Shown: in pieces, positions 26,801-41,800 of the stretch
How positions within the stretch are numbered: position 1 is the first letter of the stretch
Layout of the letters: the number at the start of each line of letters is the position of its first letter
DNA from: Paracyclopina nana
Lineage: Eukaryota; Arthropoda; Copepoda; Cyclopoida; Cyclopettidae
Reading direction: 5' to 3'
Length of the DNA stretch: 64,000 nucleotides
Assembly (NCBI GenBank): GCA_019096065.1
Contig: JAGUCH010000008.1
Location: forward strand, 3,601,001-3,665,000
Position numbers and translations under genes: made by a program
The notes under the pieces: model-generated
Databases searched by the model: none
What the model saw: only the letters and a program-made list of their open reading frames with translations
What the model was told of the DNA's origin: nothing

Positions 26801-29800
26801 CTGTGGTCATTTACGAAGGGTGGTAACAGCAATTTTCGCCCAGTACACAGCATCAAAATTGATGCCTTCACTTATTGTTTTCAAAGCCTCAAATAACAGC
26901 ATAATCGAGAAGCTGACACTTGTCATTTTTCGCCCCCAAACTGCTCACATTCCTGCATGACCCTCAAGGACGATAGTAGAAATCGACTAAAATGTTTAGA
27001 CCTCATGGATCCTTATCATCTCAGCAGTAGCTTTAGAGGACATGACAATCTCAGTGTTATCAGTCAAGTTGTTCATTATTCAGCTGCCCCTGAAAATAAT
27101 CAGTAATTGAAGCAGCCATTTGACAACAACCGCAGCCGAGTGCAAGATGATGGCAATGCTCCAAGAATTTTAACATGGGTGATGATAGTCATAAAATTAG
27201 CCTTCATCATAATAACAATGTGTTTGCTTCTTGTGGGTGCCAAGGATCATCACATCATCCACGCTTAATTGACTGAAGCCGCAAGACGCAAGCAAATATA
27301 TATGTGCTTATTATGCTTATGATGTGGTGAAAAACAAATTAAGTTGCTCCGATGTTGACATAGCTTAAGAAACGTTTCACAAAGTACTCGTACCAAAAAT
27401 CTAGGGATTGGCTGCAGTAAAACGATTAGAGAACCAAAATTCACCGACTCATGCAAGCTGGAATTTTGTAGCCGTATTATTTAGAGTGTAGTATTCAGAA
27501 AGGTAATTCAAGTGTTGCTTTTTTGCCAGCCTCATCACGACTCAGTCATGTAGCAGCCCTGATCGGTCTGTTGCGTGCAATATTTTTGCGTTGCTTCGAA
27601 AAACATACACTAAACTTCTTCACATTGATGGAAAAACGTGCTTAGTTGAGATCTTGAGACATTATCAATAAATAGCAGTGTTGCTTCAAGCAACTTGTTC
27701 CTTGAGGGCACAATCAATCAAAAAACTTGCCAAGTGTCTTTTTAAAGCTCCTCGATCTGAAATCGCGTGTGTGTCAAAATAGGAGCACATCCAAATGCCA
27801 CTGACGACATTTGGACACAAAATGTAACAGAGCTTTATTGGCAACTTGAGCAAGAAAAAATGCGCTCAGTAATCCTGAAAGCTTTGCTAAATGGGCCAAA
27901 ATTCTCGGTGTATCGACACAGGCCTGATGGATCGGAAAAAGTACGCGCAAACTGAGCCTATCATTATGCCTATAATTGCACTGGAGAAAATTGATTGCTT
28001 GTTTGCTCCAGAGGGCATGCACGAGTTATTTGCTGCCACAAATGAAGGCAAAAAAGGTGGCCTGAAATCCGGCTTGGAGCACCAAAAGCAATATCGTATT
28101 TATAGGGACTCGGAGCAAAGCACTGTGCACTAGATGGCGTTAAATTCAGATGGCTTGACGTCATGTTCGCGTGATCGCAGATGACCCATTGGCCATTTTG
28201 GATCGGAGTCGTTACCAGAATTTGATCTCAATAAAAGCCATAAAGAGCCAGCTGAATAAATTAAAGTAGCCACTTTTATTGCGTAGGCTGATCTAGTAGC
28301 ACTTTTAATTGATGCACAAGCAGGCCCAAAAGCCAGCCCAAACGCCAGCCTTAAAGTTGGCAAAAAAGTTTATTATTTAGCAAACAAGATCTTGCAAAAT
28401 GGTAAGATTATAACAAAATCGTATTTTTTTAGTGCCATAAGTAAATTGGGCTTGAAAAAATGCCCCTTTTCTAAATAAATTAAGGCAGAACTATGCATTT
28501 TGCCATCTGAGATGGCACACGCAGGCAGCTTTCAGCCATCTGAGAATCTACGCGCTGACCGCTGGGCGAAATATGGGCCGATTTCCAGTACCCTATACCA
28601 AGAAAGTTATTATTATTACGACAGTTTTGCAGTGAGTAGCATTTGGCGACAGCCTTCAGACAGATTTCCAATGAATTTTGCTGGCAACAACAAGAAGAAA
28701 ATCAATTTTCTACCTGCAAGGATCATTTAATCACAAAAGAAGTCGGGTCGGATTTTGAAAAGGACCATATCATCAAGTCACGCATGATTTCGGGTTTTTC
28801 ACAAAGCTGAATCTGCAGTAGATGAAGAAGTAAATTGGCGCGGAGATGAAAAACTGGCGGGTTCATTAATGCTGTGTTCATCTATAAAGGAAATTTTTTC
28901 CTTCCGTTAAATTGCGATTTACTTAAGCCTCCTATTTTAGTACAGATCATTTTTACTCACTTTTGATAGCTTTAAGTAAAGCACTTTCCCCACCTCTTTA
29001 GGTCACATGAGTTTGAAGTGTTTTGATTAATCAGAAGTACGAAAACTTAGGCATTTCATTTAAGGCTGTCGTAAGATATTAAGGAAACGAGGCATAGATG
29101 AACACCCCATAAAACCGAGCAGGTTGAAGATTTGCGCTACATAAGGAGAAGAAGTGCATCATCTTCCAATGCCAACCTGAGAATTGGAAGTCCCATGCCA
29201 ATTGGACACGCTTTAGCTTAAATGTCCACCACTCTGATTGATTTTTGTAGTGATTCTTTTCCTGTTCGCAATTGTCAGCAGCAGCTGCTGAAGAATTGCA
29301 GTGTAAACAGGATGAGACTTTTCTATGTAATGCTTCTCTCGTGCAAGACCTGACCCCAATTTCATAATTGCGACAACTAGGATTTTCATTCACCTGCTGA
29401 AACCTGCTGAAGGTTGCAACAGCAGGATGTTGCGGTAAGGCAGGATGAAACCGTTTTTAAAGCCCTTTTTCGGCGATGGAAAAACCGGTGCAAAAAAAGG
29501 AGTTTTATTGGCCAAAAAATTAAAACATGGCCGAATACCATAAAATTGCTGTGCGCTAGATTTTATACCGAAGTTTCACTCTGCGATGACAAATTGCAAA
29601 ATTGGATGGTGTGTGCAAAAAGACATTAGTTTCATCCGCTTTTTCGCTCGCTCGCGAAATCTCGCGAAATAACGGAACATCAACCACTGCAAGGTCCTTT
29701 ATTAGCGCTTAATCATAATGATAAAAGGTCTCTAATGATCAAAAGCAATCCTAGCTTAGATAGAGCGATTAGAGGGGCGAAAAATGCGTGATAATATTCA

Positions 29801-32800
29801 ACACAGCACCAATTTGCGGTCCATTTATTGGCCGGGCTTGGTGGTTTCCCATTCAAGCATTTGCTTAAAGGCACAACAGACACTCTAGCCGACAAAAAAC
29901 GGAATTCGCTCATTATCTCATTAAGAATGGCTTTTTCGTGACCTAATTGACGCCAAAAAGACGGAGTGGCTCCGCCTCTCTCCTGTTAGCATTTCTTTAA
30001 TAGGATCCACTGCACAAAAAATTAGATATCTTTTTTTTACCTCCAACTCTTATATAGAAGCAAATACAAAAATGGAGCTCCCCTAGCTGCTTTGTTGCTG
30101 CATTAAAATGCCATATCTTTGTTCGTGGGCTGATGCCAATTTTGCCACAGAAACCAAGCCAACAAAAGCAAATAAAGATCGACTAGGAACGTAGGAGCAT
30201 AATGTCAAAGAAAAAGAACTTTCTGTCTATTTACATATTCCTATAGAGCAGCACCCAAACTACATATTCAAAAGGTGAAATTTCTCTTCTCCACGAGCAT
30301 TTACCTATTTTGGCCTTTGGAAAAATACCCCCAAAAAACATTCGATTGCAAAGAAGCGGCAGATTTAAAACTTGGAAATAAAACCGCCCTCCATAAATAA
30401 AGATAAGGGGGAAAAAGAGAGATCTCAACTAAAGTGGGTTTGTTGGGTGGGAATGAGCTTTTTATATCTATTTTCCCTTCTTTTCAAAGATGTCGTGATC
30501 AAAAGCTATTTTTCAACGCTGCAGCATTGAAAGAGCGTAAGATTTCGCCAATTTACGCGCGAGAGCCATAAAAACCAAACTCAATTTTGTAAACGCCCTG
30601 AGTATGAGTGTGTGAGCCACCAAATGTGAAAGAGTGAATTTTAAATTGAATATATGGCTCTCACAATTTACTATATATCGATAAAAATCGAGAGAGATGC
30701 ATAGCAGAGATGAGTTTTCCTAATCCATTTCCTCTCTGGTTCTTTTATGGCCAAGCACGCGTGTGTACCACTCAGTCACATAGACCATTGGTTCTATTTT
30801 AGTAAGAATTATGGATCTCCACTTCCTGTGCACCTAAATATAGGAGTAGCACTACTTCATCTCCCTGCTATTTAGGCCAAGGTTCCTCCACAGTTGCAAT
30901 TGTTTCAGCTTTAAATAGGGACGACGATGAGATTGAAAATTAGCTGAATAGGGGGTATGGGAACTGCTGCTGTCGTTTAGACTTTGGACTCTGCCATGCC
31001 ATCGTCATTATTGAACGACCCAGGTGCGCAACTGTTAAAACTATCATTGACTATGTAACCCCGATTTGGGGGAAATTTAAATAGTCGACGGCAGATGTGA
31101 AAACACAAACACACAGCCTAGCTTCACGTCCATCAAAACACACGCGTATTTTCACGAGAAAGGGGAGCTTTTGAGGTAAAAAAGGGCTTATGAATAATTG
31201 AGATCTTTCATTACAAATTGAAGCTTGTTGAGGATTTTTCGCATGCTAGAATTTTTGCATACATGATGCACTAAATTTGGTAATAGCTTCTTGTCAAAAT
31301 TAAACTGCACAGTTTAAATATGCAGTGCTGCTAAAAATGGGGTCAATGCACGAAACATAGCTATAGTGCTATGTTGTTTGAAAAAAGTGAAAGCCTCGAC
31401 TGATTGAATTCAAGTATCCAACAAACGTTATACTACATGTAAAGTGAAAGAGATCGAAGTTTGTCACGCTTGGCTGCTGAAAAGGTGCTCCAAATGCAGA
31501 CTCAATGACTGGGTTCTTTTTGGCTTCTGTTTTTGCTTCTATATACATATACTGCACAGTGTGCACACAGAGGGCACAGAAGAGCTCTATTAAATGGAGC
31601 TGCACGCTAGCTACTAAGGGGAACGTTTCAAAACAGTTTTTGATAAGCTTTAAAAAATATCCTCCTGTGAGCTGCTGCTGAAGCAACAATCTTCATATGG
31701 AAGCCACAGTTGCTCTGCGGGAGAGTGATGTGGAAGTGACTCATGCAATTTTCACTCCAATTTCTTCTTCTATTCATTTATGATGCTTTAAGACTCATCG
31801 TGATGAGTCAAGTGTTTTAAAAAGCTCCACAAAACTTCACATTTGGGGGTCCAATGTTTTCACTCAAAACTTCTGTTCAAGCTTCCTTTTTTGTACTTTT
31901 TGTGCTTGTCTCTCTCGAAAAATGTGAGAAGTTTGTCCATCAGAAAAATCATCAGAGGCAAAGCAGCCATTCAAAATGTGGACATTCAACATCGATTTTC
32001 CCAAGCCAAGTCGTTGTGTGTTTCCCTAACATAAAAGCCATTATTAATCATGCGAGAAGCACGTTTTTTTTAGTCTCAATGCTCCATGCACATTTCCGAA
32101 ACACCTGCATAAAACCGAAGTGGAAAATGCAATTTTCATTATCTTTTTTTAAAGAGTTTGCATTTATGGAATGCTTTGATTTGAAGCTTCCCCTCACGTG
32201 TATTCTACAACAATTAAGTGAAATTTCACAGTTTTGATAATTATGTGCCAATTTTCTCCCCCTCATGCATGCAAAAGCCATACAAAAGCTCACACACACT
32301 CATGCAGCAGAACAGTTATTATTTGTAAATGAGAAATGGATTATTATAAAAGGATACATACATTTATTTGCTGCAGCCACCAAATGTGCAATATGACACA
32401 TGGCACGTGACTTTAATGAGGAGAAATGGACGCGCAACTATTTTTTGCTGGGGGCGTGTTGTTGGCAAAAACCTCAATTTTGGCTAATTTACATCCTAGA
32501 TTATTAGAAAGTCTCATGTGCAAGCCGTCCTGTTCCGTATATAAGGGGGGAAGTTGTAAGCTAAAATTACTATTATGATAAGGTAGAAAGCCCTCAGTGA
32601 TGCACCTTTAAAAAAGCAAGGGTCGATATGCAGTGCATGAATCATAGAAGAAATTATAGGATAGCTGGCAGTTTGGACAAGAATTTTTAATGTCCCCACC
32701 ACCACTGAATCAAAACTGCCTGCTAAATTGACATTTTAATAGCACGCAACTGCAACAACACCTGGCTTCTTACTCATATGAAAATTACTCCCAACCAGAA

Positions 32801-35800
32801 GCTTTGATGGAAGGGCAATGCTGACTGGATTAATTATGAATCTTTCATTTAGAAAATTGAAAACCATCAAAGTGTGACTTTGCTAATCAATCACTTGCCG
32901 CTAGAATCATTATTGCATTAATTAGTGTAGCCAAGCAAAACGTTTCATGCTTTGAAAAAAACGGGTTGTTGCCTTCTCCTTCCGTTATGCTTGTTTTTTC
33001 CCATAGTTAGGATTTTTCGTCTCAATTCGTTGCAGATTCGAGCTGATTTCCTGTCATTTCCCAATACGAATTTTCAACGGACAAAGCTGTACGTAGCGCA
33101 TACAAGGCTGTAAACAAATGAATCTGGGGGGGAAAAGGACCATGACGTTTATTAATGGCCATAAATAGCGTTCCGCCATTTTTATGATCAATTTAGGAAA
33201 GGTGTGAGCTAGGTCGTGACCCGTTTCATTGTCCATTTAGTGAAAAAAGCTCTGGCAATTAAACGAAACTCAATTATGGACACTTTGAGTGAAAACTAAT
33301 AACGGCAGCTTTGCGTGACACAAAAATTCGTGCCTGAAAATTGTATTCATCATCATTATTTCATACTGGACTTGTGTGTGTGTGTTATTCTGAAAAAACT
33401 CTTTTTATTTTGGTCGATACGCATGTCGTGACAGAATTTTTTACGTATATCACACAAGTTTGTTGTTCGCAGTCTTTTCGGCGCCACTTTGGACAAGTGT
33501 TAATTGCCAACCCCTTCAATTCTCAGCAAATTACATGCTAAAAGTGCCTTTTATATGCGTGCATGCACCGAGTTGAAAAGGACAAAATTGTCTGGGGCTT
33601 ATCACTCACTTCCTATTATGCAAATGCTTGTAACACTTACATAGTGTGCTGTATGCAGCAGAAAAAAGATCAAAGGACAATCCTCTTCTAAGCTGAAAAG
33701 ATCAGCTTTGATACTTCTTCTGTGCTATTCCTCCAAAAAGGTCAAAAGCCTGCAAATGTTCAGCTTGCCATTTGTCAGCAGCAGCCAATTGAAAAATATT
33801 GGCTGCAGCTGCCAGCGGAATTTATCTATAGGCTTTGCCTATAATGCGAGATTTTCGGAAGGTCAAAAAGAGTTTCACAACTTTGCTAGAACTATACTAG
33901 CTATTGTGAAAATGGTGTATACATATATGGGTGAACAGTTTCCCAGATTTTCCGGCTGTGTTTGCTCAGTGTATTACTGCTGTATTCACATGTGTAAATA
34001 GTCGATGGGGACAAAATCTTTAGCCGCATGCATCATCATGCAGAAGCAGTTTAAAGTCATCCAATTTCTTCATCATTGCGTGACCACCGTCTAAAGAGAA
34101 TTTCCAGCTTTAATTAAATGCAAAAGGTCACTACATTTTTCTCATAATTATAGATTGATTTTGGCCATGGAAGAAAGGGAGCAACCTAATGACCTGCAAT
34201 TACATTCTAACAAAGAATGATGCTGGCAATTAAACGTGGCGTTTGGCCCCCCAACAAAGATGTTTTTTATATCAAAACTCAGCATGAGGGAAATATACCT
34301 CCATCACAGCGCGATAAGCAAAGAATGATTAATAAGCTACTCAGCTTGCAAAATGATTATTATACCTGACGCAGAATCAGTCAGGCTCTAAAGTTTCTGA
34401 TGCCTTTAAGCAGCAGGCCTACGCCGTTCTTTTTTACACTCAAGAGGGGCTCTTGACACTCCCTTCTTTTCACGCCCTCGTAGGAGCATTGAGAAGAGTT
34501 TGGCCAATTTTTGTTCCCATCAGCACTTTTTTGAGGCTTGGAAGACATTGTGCAGACATGGCGAAAATTGTGACTGCTACGCATTTATTGAATTTAGTGA
34601 ATAGAACTCTGGCTTTTTGGCAAAGCTTTGTGATATTTGCAAAGCTTTTTAAAGCTGCGATAAGAAACAAGTGAAACGAGATTATGCTTGAAAAAAAGAG
34701 AACTTTTTAAAGCTGCCAAATGATGAATTTACTGCAGGTGATTCAAAATATGTGGCCTCGCTTTCCAAAGGCATAAATCTTGCTATTACAGCAGTGCTCG
34801 AGTTTGGGTGTTGGAAAAAAACTAAATCCTGAAAGCCAAAGAAGCAATTATCACCCTAACTTTAAGCCAGACTTTTAAGGAGGGGTAGGAAGAAAAGATG
34901 AAGTTTCTTGATAAGAAATCACTTTGTAGAAGAAGGAAACTGTTCTTCCTAGTAATTTTGGCTTGTGCTCCTGCGTTGCCTTTCTCTCAATATTTTTTCA
35001 TTGCGTGGAATTTGCTCATGAAATGTACATTTCCTTTACACGGAAGTGAGTTCTCGTTAAGTGGCAAAGTAGAAAAAACGAGAAATCGAATTGCTACATA
35101 GCAATATGCCCATTAAGTGGAAATGGTCAGTTATTTGGCCTTTTTTCGTTATAACTCGTAATTGCATTGCTTAACCCTACTAGCAAACCACCTATCAAAA
35201 GTTTTTTGGTGGGTAACCGTATCGAATCGTCAGCACCCTCTTGCGTTTATAGATGACAACATGGATGATGTAGGCTTACAATAGCGTCCATTATCATAAT
35301 TATATGGCTCTAAATATTCAACTATTTGAGCTGAGGAGAGCCAAGCATAACAAAACGATCTATGATAGCACAAAGCAGAACACATTTACTAGCTAAAAAG
35401 ACGCGATTTTTTTCCATAAATGACATTTTGACTGCCAAAATGCATAATTTATGCAAGATTGATGCTCTCAAGACGCCATCTTCAGCTTAAAAGCTTCGCT
35501 GGATTTGTAGTCAAAAAACGTCCAAGGAGGTATATGCCAATAATAATGGTTTCATGCTGTAAGATTTGAAGTAGTTTGCGATTAGTACGACAAAGCTAAC
35601 GGAGCCCAGGCATGCGAAAAATGTTGACCTTGCATTCGAATTCGCGACTTGGACAGCCAGCTTTAGGGGCCATTTAGCTTAAGCACTCCCCCACTTTTGT
35701 CTGGTGTCGTGGCACACTTAAAAATTAGCATTAGGGCCGAAAATCGACTTGCAAATAAGCAGATCTCAGTTTTGATACCTAAAATGCCACGTTTTGGGCC

Positions 35801-38800
35801 GAAATTGAATTTTGAATAAAATATTCTTGAAATAACATGCCATCATCTGCTCGTGACTTTTGATCCAGAGGTCGCTCATTTCAAGAGCTCTTCCATCATC
35901 ACAAAAAGGTATTTTCCCTATTGTATAGGTATCAATTATGAATGAGCTGCTTTTCAAAATAGCCTCGACTCTCCTCGACCTTTTGACGATAATCGAAAAA
36001 TAATGAGAAGCACTAAAACTTTTGTAACGAGAGACGTCAGTTAATTTCAATGACAAAAGTTTTTTGCTCCCTGGAAAATAGAATTGCTACATTTGACGGC
36101 CACCTACTTGGAAGCAAGGTTTTTGGTCCCAAGCCCCACGAAAACAGGGTCAGCTTTTACCCCACCCTACTATAGCTAAATATGTTTCATGATGCCATAG
36201 CAGCATTTTTTCCTCTTTTTGTTCAGTGTGTAACGAAGTCAGTTGAACCAAGAAGTTACCTTTTTAAAAGCGTGGAGTCAAAAGTCACCGAGAATTTTTA
36301 GTATGCATGCAATGCGAGTATGATGGCATGAAATACATTTGCCACACCTCCAAATGAGTCTCCAAAAAGAAGAATAATGATGCGTGCAAAAATGTTGAAC
36401 ATTTCCAGTCTTCTTAACAAGGAGCTGCCTGCAAATGCTGCTTCTTATTCTTAAAATGAAGGAGAAATTGCATACATACGAAATGAGATGGCAGAAGAGC
36501 AGAAACATGTGTTTCTAATTGACTAGCAAACTATTAGCATGCATGAAATCCCTTTTCTGCACTTTTATGGGCAGACTTCACTGCAAGTAGAAAAAACAAA
36601 GGCCAATTGCAGAAAAACGCCAAAAGTGGATGCAAAGCGTTTATTGACTCCTCTTGGTCATGCACGAGAACGATCAAATTTAGCATAAAAACCTTTATAC
36701 TGCTACTGATGGCAAAATCACCCGCAGGTGTACTGATCACAACCATAAGTTTGGAAGAAGAGATGATCACCCCCTGCCACTTGTTCAAATGGGATGTTTT
36801 CATTCAAATTGTCCTTAAAAGGGGCTGCTACCCAACACTCTGAGTGATGTTGAAAGAAGGGCGCAAATAATGCGGAGAATCTGGTGTTTTTTCAATTCTT
36901 AACATATGGGCGTTTCCTTGTGATCATTCGTAGGTAGTAGCAAAAGGTTTAAAGAAAATAGCAGGGGTGGGCTGCCTCATCAATCAAGCCTCCCTTTACA
37001 TGCCTTGAGGTCAAACGATTCTCAATGTTTTCCATTCATTTTTCAGGTTCTGCACAGAGACATCGAATCACGCAGCCAGCTCATCAAAACTGTGCTTGAG
37101 CAGTGCACGGATCTCGATGCGTCTAGGAAACTACGTAAACGAAAGGGTTCACCAGCTGCAACCAGACTCAAGATCTCGGTTGTGCTATCGGTTGGAAAGA
37201 TCATTGAAAAACGCTGGCATTGTCTCTGGCTTCGATCTCTAGAGTGGCAGTGCTTTTTGGAGCAGTTCACATCGTGTAAAGGCACATCCAAGGTAACTAT
37301 CAATTTCTGGCCTTTTATCTCTAGAAAATATCGGAATCATCATTATTTTTGATCAGATTCATCAAACATTTTTTTTTTGCCTCCAAAATGAGTTAATCAG
37401 ATATACTATAGCTTTTATGAAGCAGAAAAAACCTGACAGCGCAACGATGATTTTTGTGCATCCACTTTGGACTGGATGAAAAATTTACCCAATCAAACAC
37501 AATGGGTAATTAGCTTCACGTGGGCTAGACACAATGGACGTGTAAAAAATGAGCTGGTTGGATCCTGGCATCTTAGCATTACTTTTAACTTTACGAGCCT
37601 CAAAACCAGTCCGATGTCAGCACTGTATGAATGTAAAATTAGGGAGTGAACTGGGATTCGAAAAACGTGAGCATTAATTCCATTGCAAACAATGAAGAAG
37701 GCCTTCGGTGCCAAGGGTACAACTCACAATTTATGGCGCATAACGAGCAAATGCAATGATGATGATGATGAGCAATTTGCATCATCTTTGAAGAAGGGGG
37801 ATAATAATGTACGTAAGCAGCAAATTCATGACTTGATAAGATCTTATTTGTTAGCCAAGAAAGCTTTGTAAGTCGTGGTGGAGGTAACTTGGCCTGGTAG
37901 CAATTTCAGACTCCCCATGCAAAAAAGGGGTCAAAGTCTGAATTAACAATGAGCCGTTTAAAGGAGGCAAAAAAGGAAAAATTAAGCTATACAGATTCAG
38001 CTCTGACAAGCATATAATTTCGTTTTTCCAGCCGTTAGGCTTTTTTGGAACCAAAACGGTCACTTAAGTTATGGTGTACGTAATCAATTCGAGCAACGGA
38101 GAATCTGACAAGAAACAAATGTAAAAAGCCGTCATTTATACGTACGGAAGCCATTAAAATGACTCACGCTTTTAATTACAGACTATTTGCACTACAAGAA
38201 TCGAGCACGCGTGCGCGTGTATTTTCTCTTGTTCAAATGATGATAAATTTCCTTTGATTGCAGCAGCTCTGATGAGAAAACAAGAAAAGTAGAGCATAAA
38301 TCCTCACGAGTTTTTAATTATCCCATCTTATAAAAAGTGCATTTAGCCAAGTAAAAAGTACTAAGGCCTACGGGGAATTGCAAATGGGCAGACCTAAAAT
38401 TACCCATTATCTTTGTTTAGTACTTCTTGCAAGTGCGTTTCCATGGTAAAAGAAAGTGGGAGTTTGCAAACGTGATCAAAGATGATAAGTAAAATGCCTA
38501 CTTCATACAGAGTAGCTTTTCCACTGCGGGGGATCGTCGTGATTTGGAATTACCCAATTAATTAGTGTGCTAAAAGTTTGCCAATTTTGAGGTCAAGCTT
38601 TCCTAGGGGCCAAATGAGTAAGCACTTCACTTGCAATAATCATCACGTGAACTTGAAAATCACTTTGGGCTTAAATTGCTCAGAGCGGGCCATTTTGCAT
38701 GAAAATATCCCCATTGTGCGCGCGGCTCGCAGTAAATACTCAAGATGACATATCAGCCCTCGGGGCAGGAAATGAGGGATGACTTTTCTAAGCTCCAAGT

Positions 38801-41800
38801 GATTCCACTCCAATACACGTGGGCATTATAAACGAATTTGCAGTTGGAGGTTCCAACATCCTCTCAAGTGATTATTGCTGCTCTTTTGCAGGTCTCTTTG
38901 GCAAACTTTTACCCGGGTCCTCGAGCAACAGCAGAAATCCCGAATCCGAGTGAAAAACCGCCCAAAGGCACAACTCGGCAACACAATTTGAAGCCTGGCC
39001 AACATCTTCAGTCATCAGGGTGAGTTTTGACATTTGCACAGTGGGGGGCATTCTCCTGGTAGCCCAGCTGCATGGCTTGACTTGGTGCAAAAAATCTGCA
39101 GAATGTGTGAAATCCGTGACCAAAGTGAAATTATGTGTGCTGTTCCTACGGTCATCTCTTGTATTTGTTCTGGTTTTTAAATTGCGAGATGGACAACGGC
39201 TTATTTTAGCCAAAGCACGAGCTCCATTTTTGGGGCACGATAACGTCATTTTTTACAGCAAAAAAAAAAATATTGCATATCACACTTGTCAATCAGAGGC
39301 TTAGTCTTTCGCAAGTTTTGCATAGTCACGCTATTTAAATAGCTCATAACATAAAACGTATTTAAATAGCAGCTATTTAAATACATTCAGAGGCTATTTA
39401 AATACATTTTATGCTATGAGCTATTTAAATAGCGTGACTATACAAAACTTGCGAAAGACTAAGCCAGAGTCTTTAGTTCCATTAGCTCTATAATGGCTTT
39501 TGTTTCTAATGGCCTGGATTTCGTATTAGTCATTTTCCAGCTACAGGCTTCTTTTGAAAATTGCCATTTTTTACCATCGTAACCACAAAAACAATATCGT
39601 CATTAATGCTGCAGCCGACCACCGCCAACTTGTGGCTCTGGATACTAATAATAATCACACATCGTAGAATTTTTAAATCGAGGAAGCCTGACAAGGCAAA
39701 GCACAGATTTCCATGAGAAATCTTTCGTTACAAGAAACACAAGCTTATAGTATATGCTGCTAGGGTTGAGTATGAGTTGTGAGAAGATAACACACGGTCA
39801 CATTACTACAGCACAAATGCGTGTAAGCAAAGAAAATACCAGGTGGGGCTCATCATTTTTCGTAGGCGGATACGCACATTCTTAATAGTAGTTATATTGC
39901 GACGACACTCATGCAGCTTTACAATTTGAATTTCTGGGCGTGCATTACTACTAAGCATATCAAGTACAACAAGGATCAGATATAGCAAGAGATAGCAAGT
40001 GGATACACATAGAAATTTCCTTTTGGATGAGTTGTTCCATACAAATTTGCTGTGTAGTTGTTTGCGGCCTAATTTCTTTAATTGATTGCTCTTTGTCGGC
40101 TCTTTCGCTCTCCCCACTCATTGCTTTCTCTTTTTTAAGCAGGGATCAAAACAACAAGATGAACATAAGCAGCTGCAGTGATTCATCTTCTCTGATAGAC
40201 GGAATTAGCAGCTCAGCTGAGGCCATTTTCGAGGCTGAAAACATCAAGAACAGCAGCAGCTCACCTCAGCAGAACAGCCAGAGGCACTCCACGCCCTCCA
40301 AAACTGGGCTGAGGTTCATTGTGGCAGACTCAGAGGACGAGGAGCTCCAAACTGACCTCACCTCCTTGTCAGCATCCTCCAAATGCGAGACGACGTTCAG
40401 TCGAACCACATTCGCAAACAATGCAGGCAAGTGAACTTTTACGAGCATTTCACGCACTAGCTACCGCATAAATTACCCCACCAGAGAAATCACCAGAATG
40501 CAGTAAACAGAGTCTGGCATCAATCACGCGCTCGCGAGGAGTGCAACCAATTTTTGAGGAGGAAATTCGAGTAGTAAACCAGGCTGTAATTCTAGAATTT
40601 TGGGAGCTCTTCTTTGTCAAGGAGGAAAGTTTGTTTGTTCCGAGCAAATGATTGATTTCATGACAACGAGTAGAGAGATGTCATAACATATAGTGACTGA
40701 CACATCGTAATAATAATACATTTGGCCCATCTGCAGGGTATCCCAATTGTGGCACCTACTTTGTGCAGCACATCTCCGACGAGGAATGCTACACCGACAA
40801 TGGAAACAACCTCAACAGCCTCGATGAAAATGACAACACCTCCAGCGCTTATGCCAGCCCTAATAGCATCCGGAAGCTCGTACGTGGCGCTGAGAAACTG
40901 GTCCTTGCTCCGCCTGGAGGTCCGGTTGATGACTCTGACGTAGACTATAGGTAATTAGCTTAATGATGAGGCTCTGAGCTCAGAAGTAAAACCCCATTTT
41001 TTTCTTAGGCCTTCCAGCTCCCTTGTGGCATTGAGGCCTCAGAAGGAAAAGAAGACCAAACGGAGCCACTCGTTTCACGAGAGCATCTTGAAATTGCCTC
41101 CGGATTTCCTCGTCTCGAGTGAGGACGACATGGACTGCGAAAGGGACTCGCACAATCCCTCGTTGAAGGACGCCTCAAGCTTGTCACAGCTTGTCGACTC
41201 TGTCGTGGCTGAAGTCCAACAAGCTCTGTTCTCTGATGAGGAGCTGGATCTTGATGCTGAAAAGCTCGGGCCCAAGATCCAAGATGATTTGCACGAGCTG
41301 AGGGCTTCAGCTGCAAATGAGGAGGAGGAGCTGTCAGAGTTCTGGGATCAGGTAATTAATTTTTCTAATGATCCTAAATTGAAGTTGAAACATGAAGTCA
41401 TTGTTCCTGGTGAAAAAACAAAGCTTGTATGGTAATTTAGCACATAAGTGGAACAAATTGAGCTTTTCCTTCGAAAACGATACAAAAGGTCTCTCAATCC
41501 GGATCATTAACGCTGTGTGCCACAATTAGCTTTATTTCTGTTAAAGCTAACTATCGTACAGTGAATTGGCGAAAAAAGATTTTACACCGATTCTCACGAT
41601 CAATTGCACTAATGGTTGAGTTTTCCCACATTCAATGGCGATTCTCAAGCAAATTCGTAGTAAAAGAAGGCCTATGTTGCAAAAAAAATGGCACTTTTTT
41701 CGTGGTGAGAAATTCAATGAACAATAGTATGTTGAAGATGACCTCTTTTCGCGAAAAGTACTATATTTTCAAAGTTGCAGAATAAATAAAAGTTCGTGCC

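Larger units (their letters stand above)
18065..37046 (+). other. klar: klar intron 2 (19 kb)
   Basis: The largest intron. It contains a 39-bp tandem duplication (20862-20944), an internal promoter candidate with a possible first exon (24322-24555) and two candidate alternative exons (26460-26597, 27783-27940). The rest is AT-rich with CTG/CAG and poly(A/T) runs, and I find no further supported gene on either strand. Confidence 0.6.
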
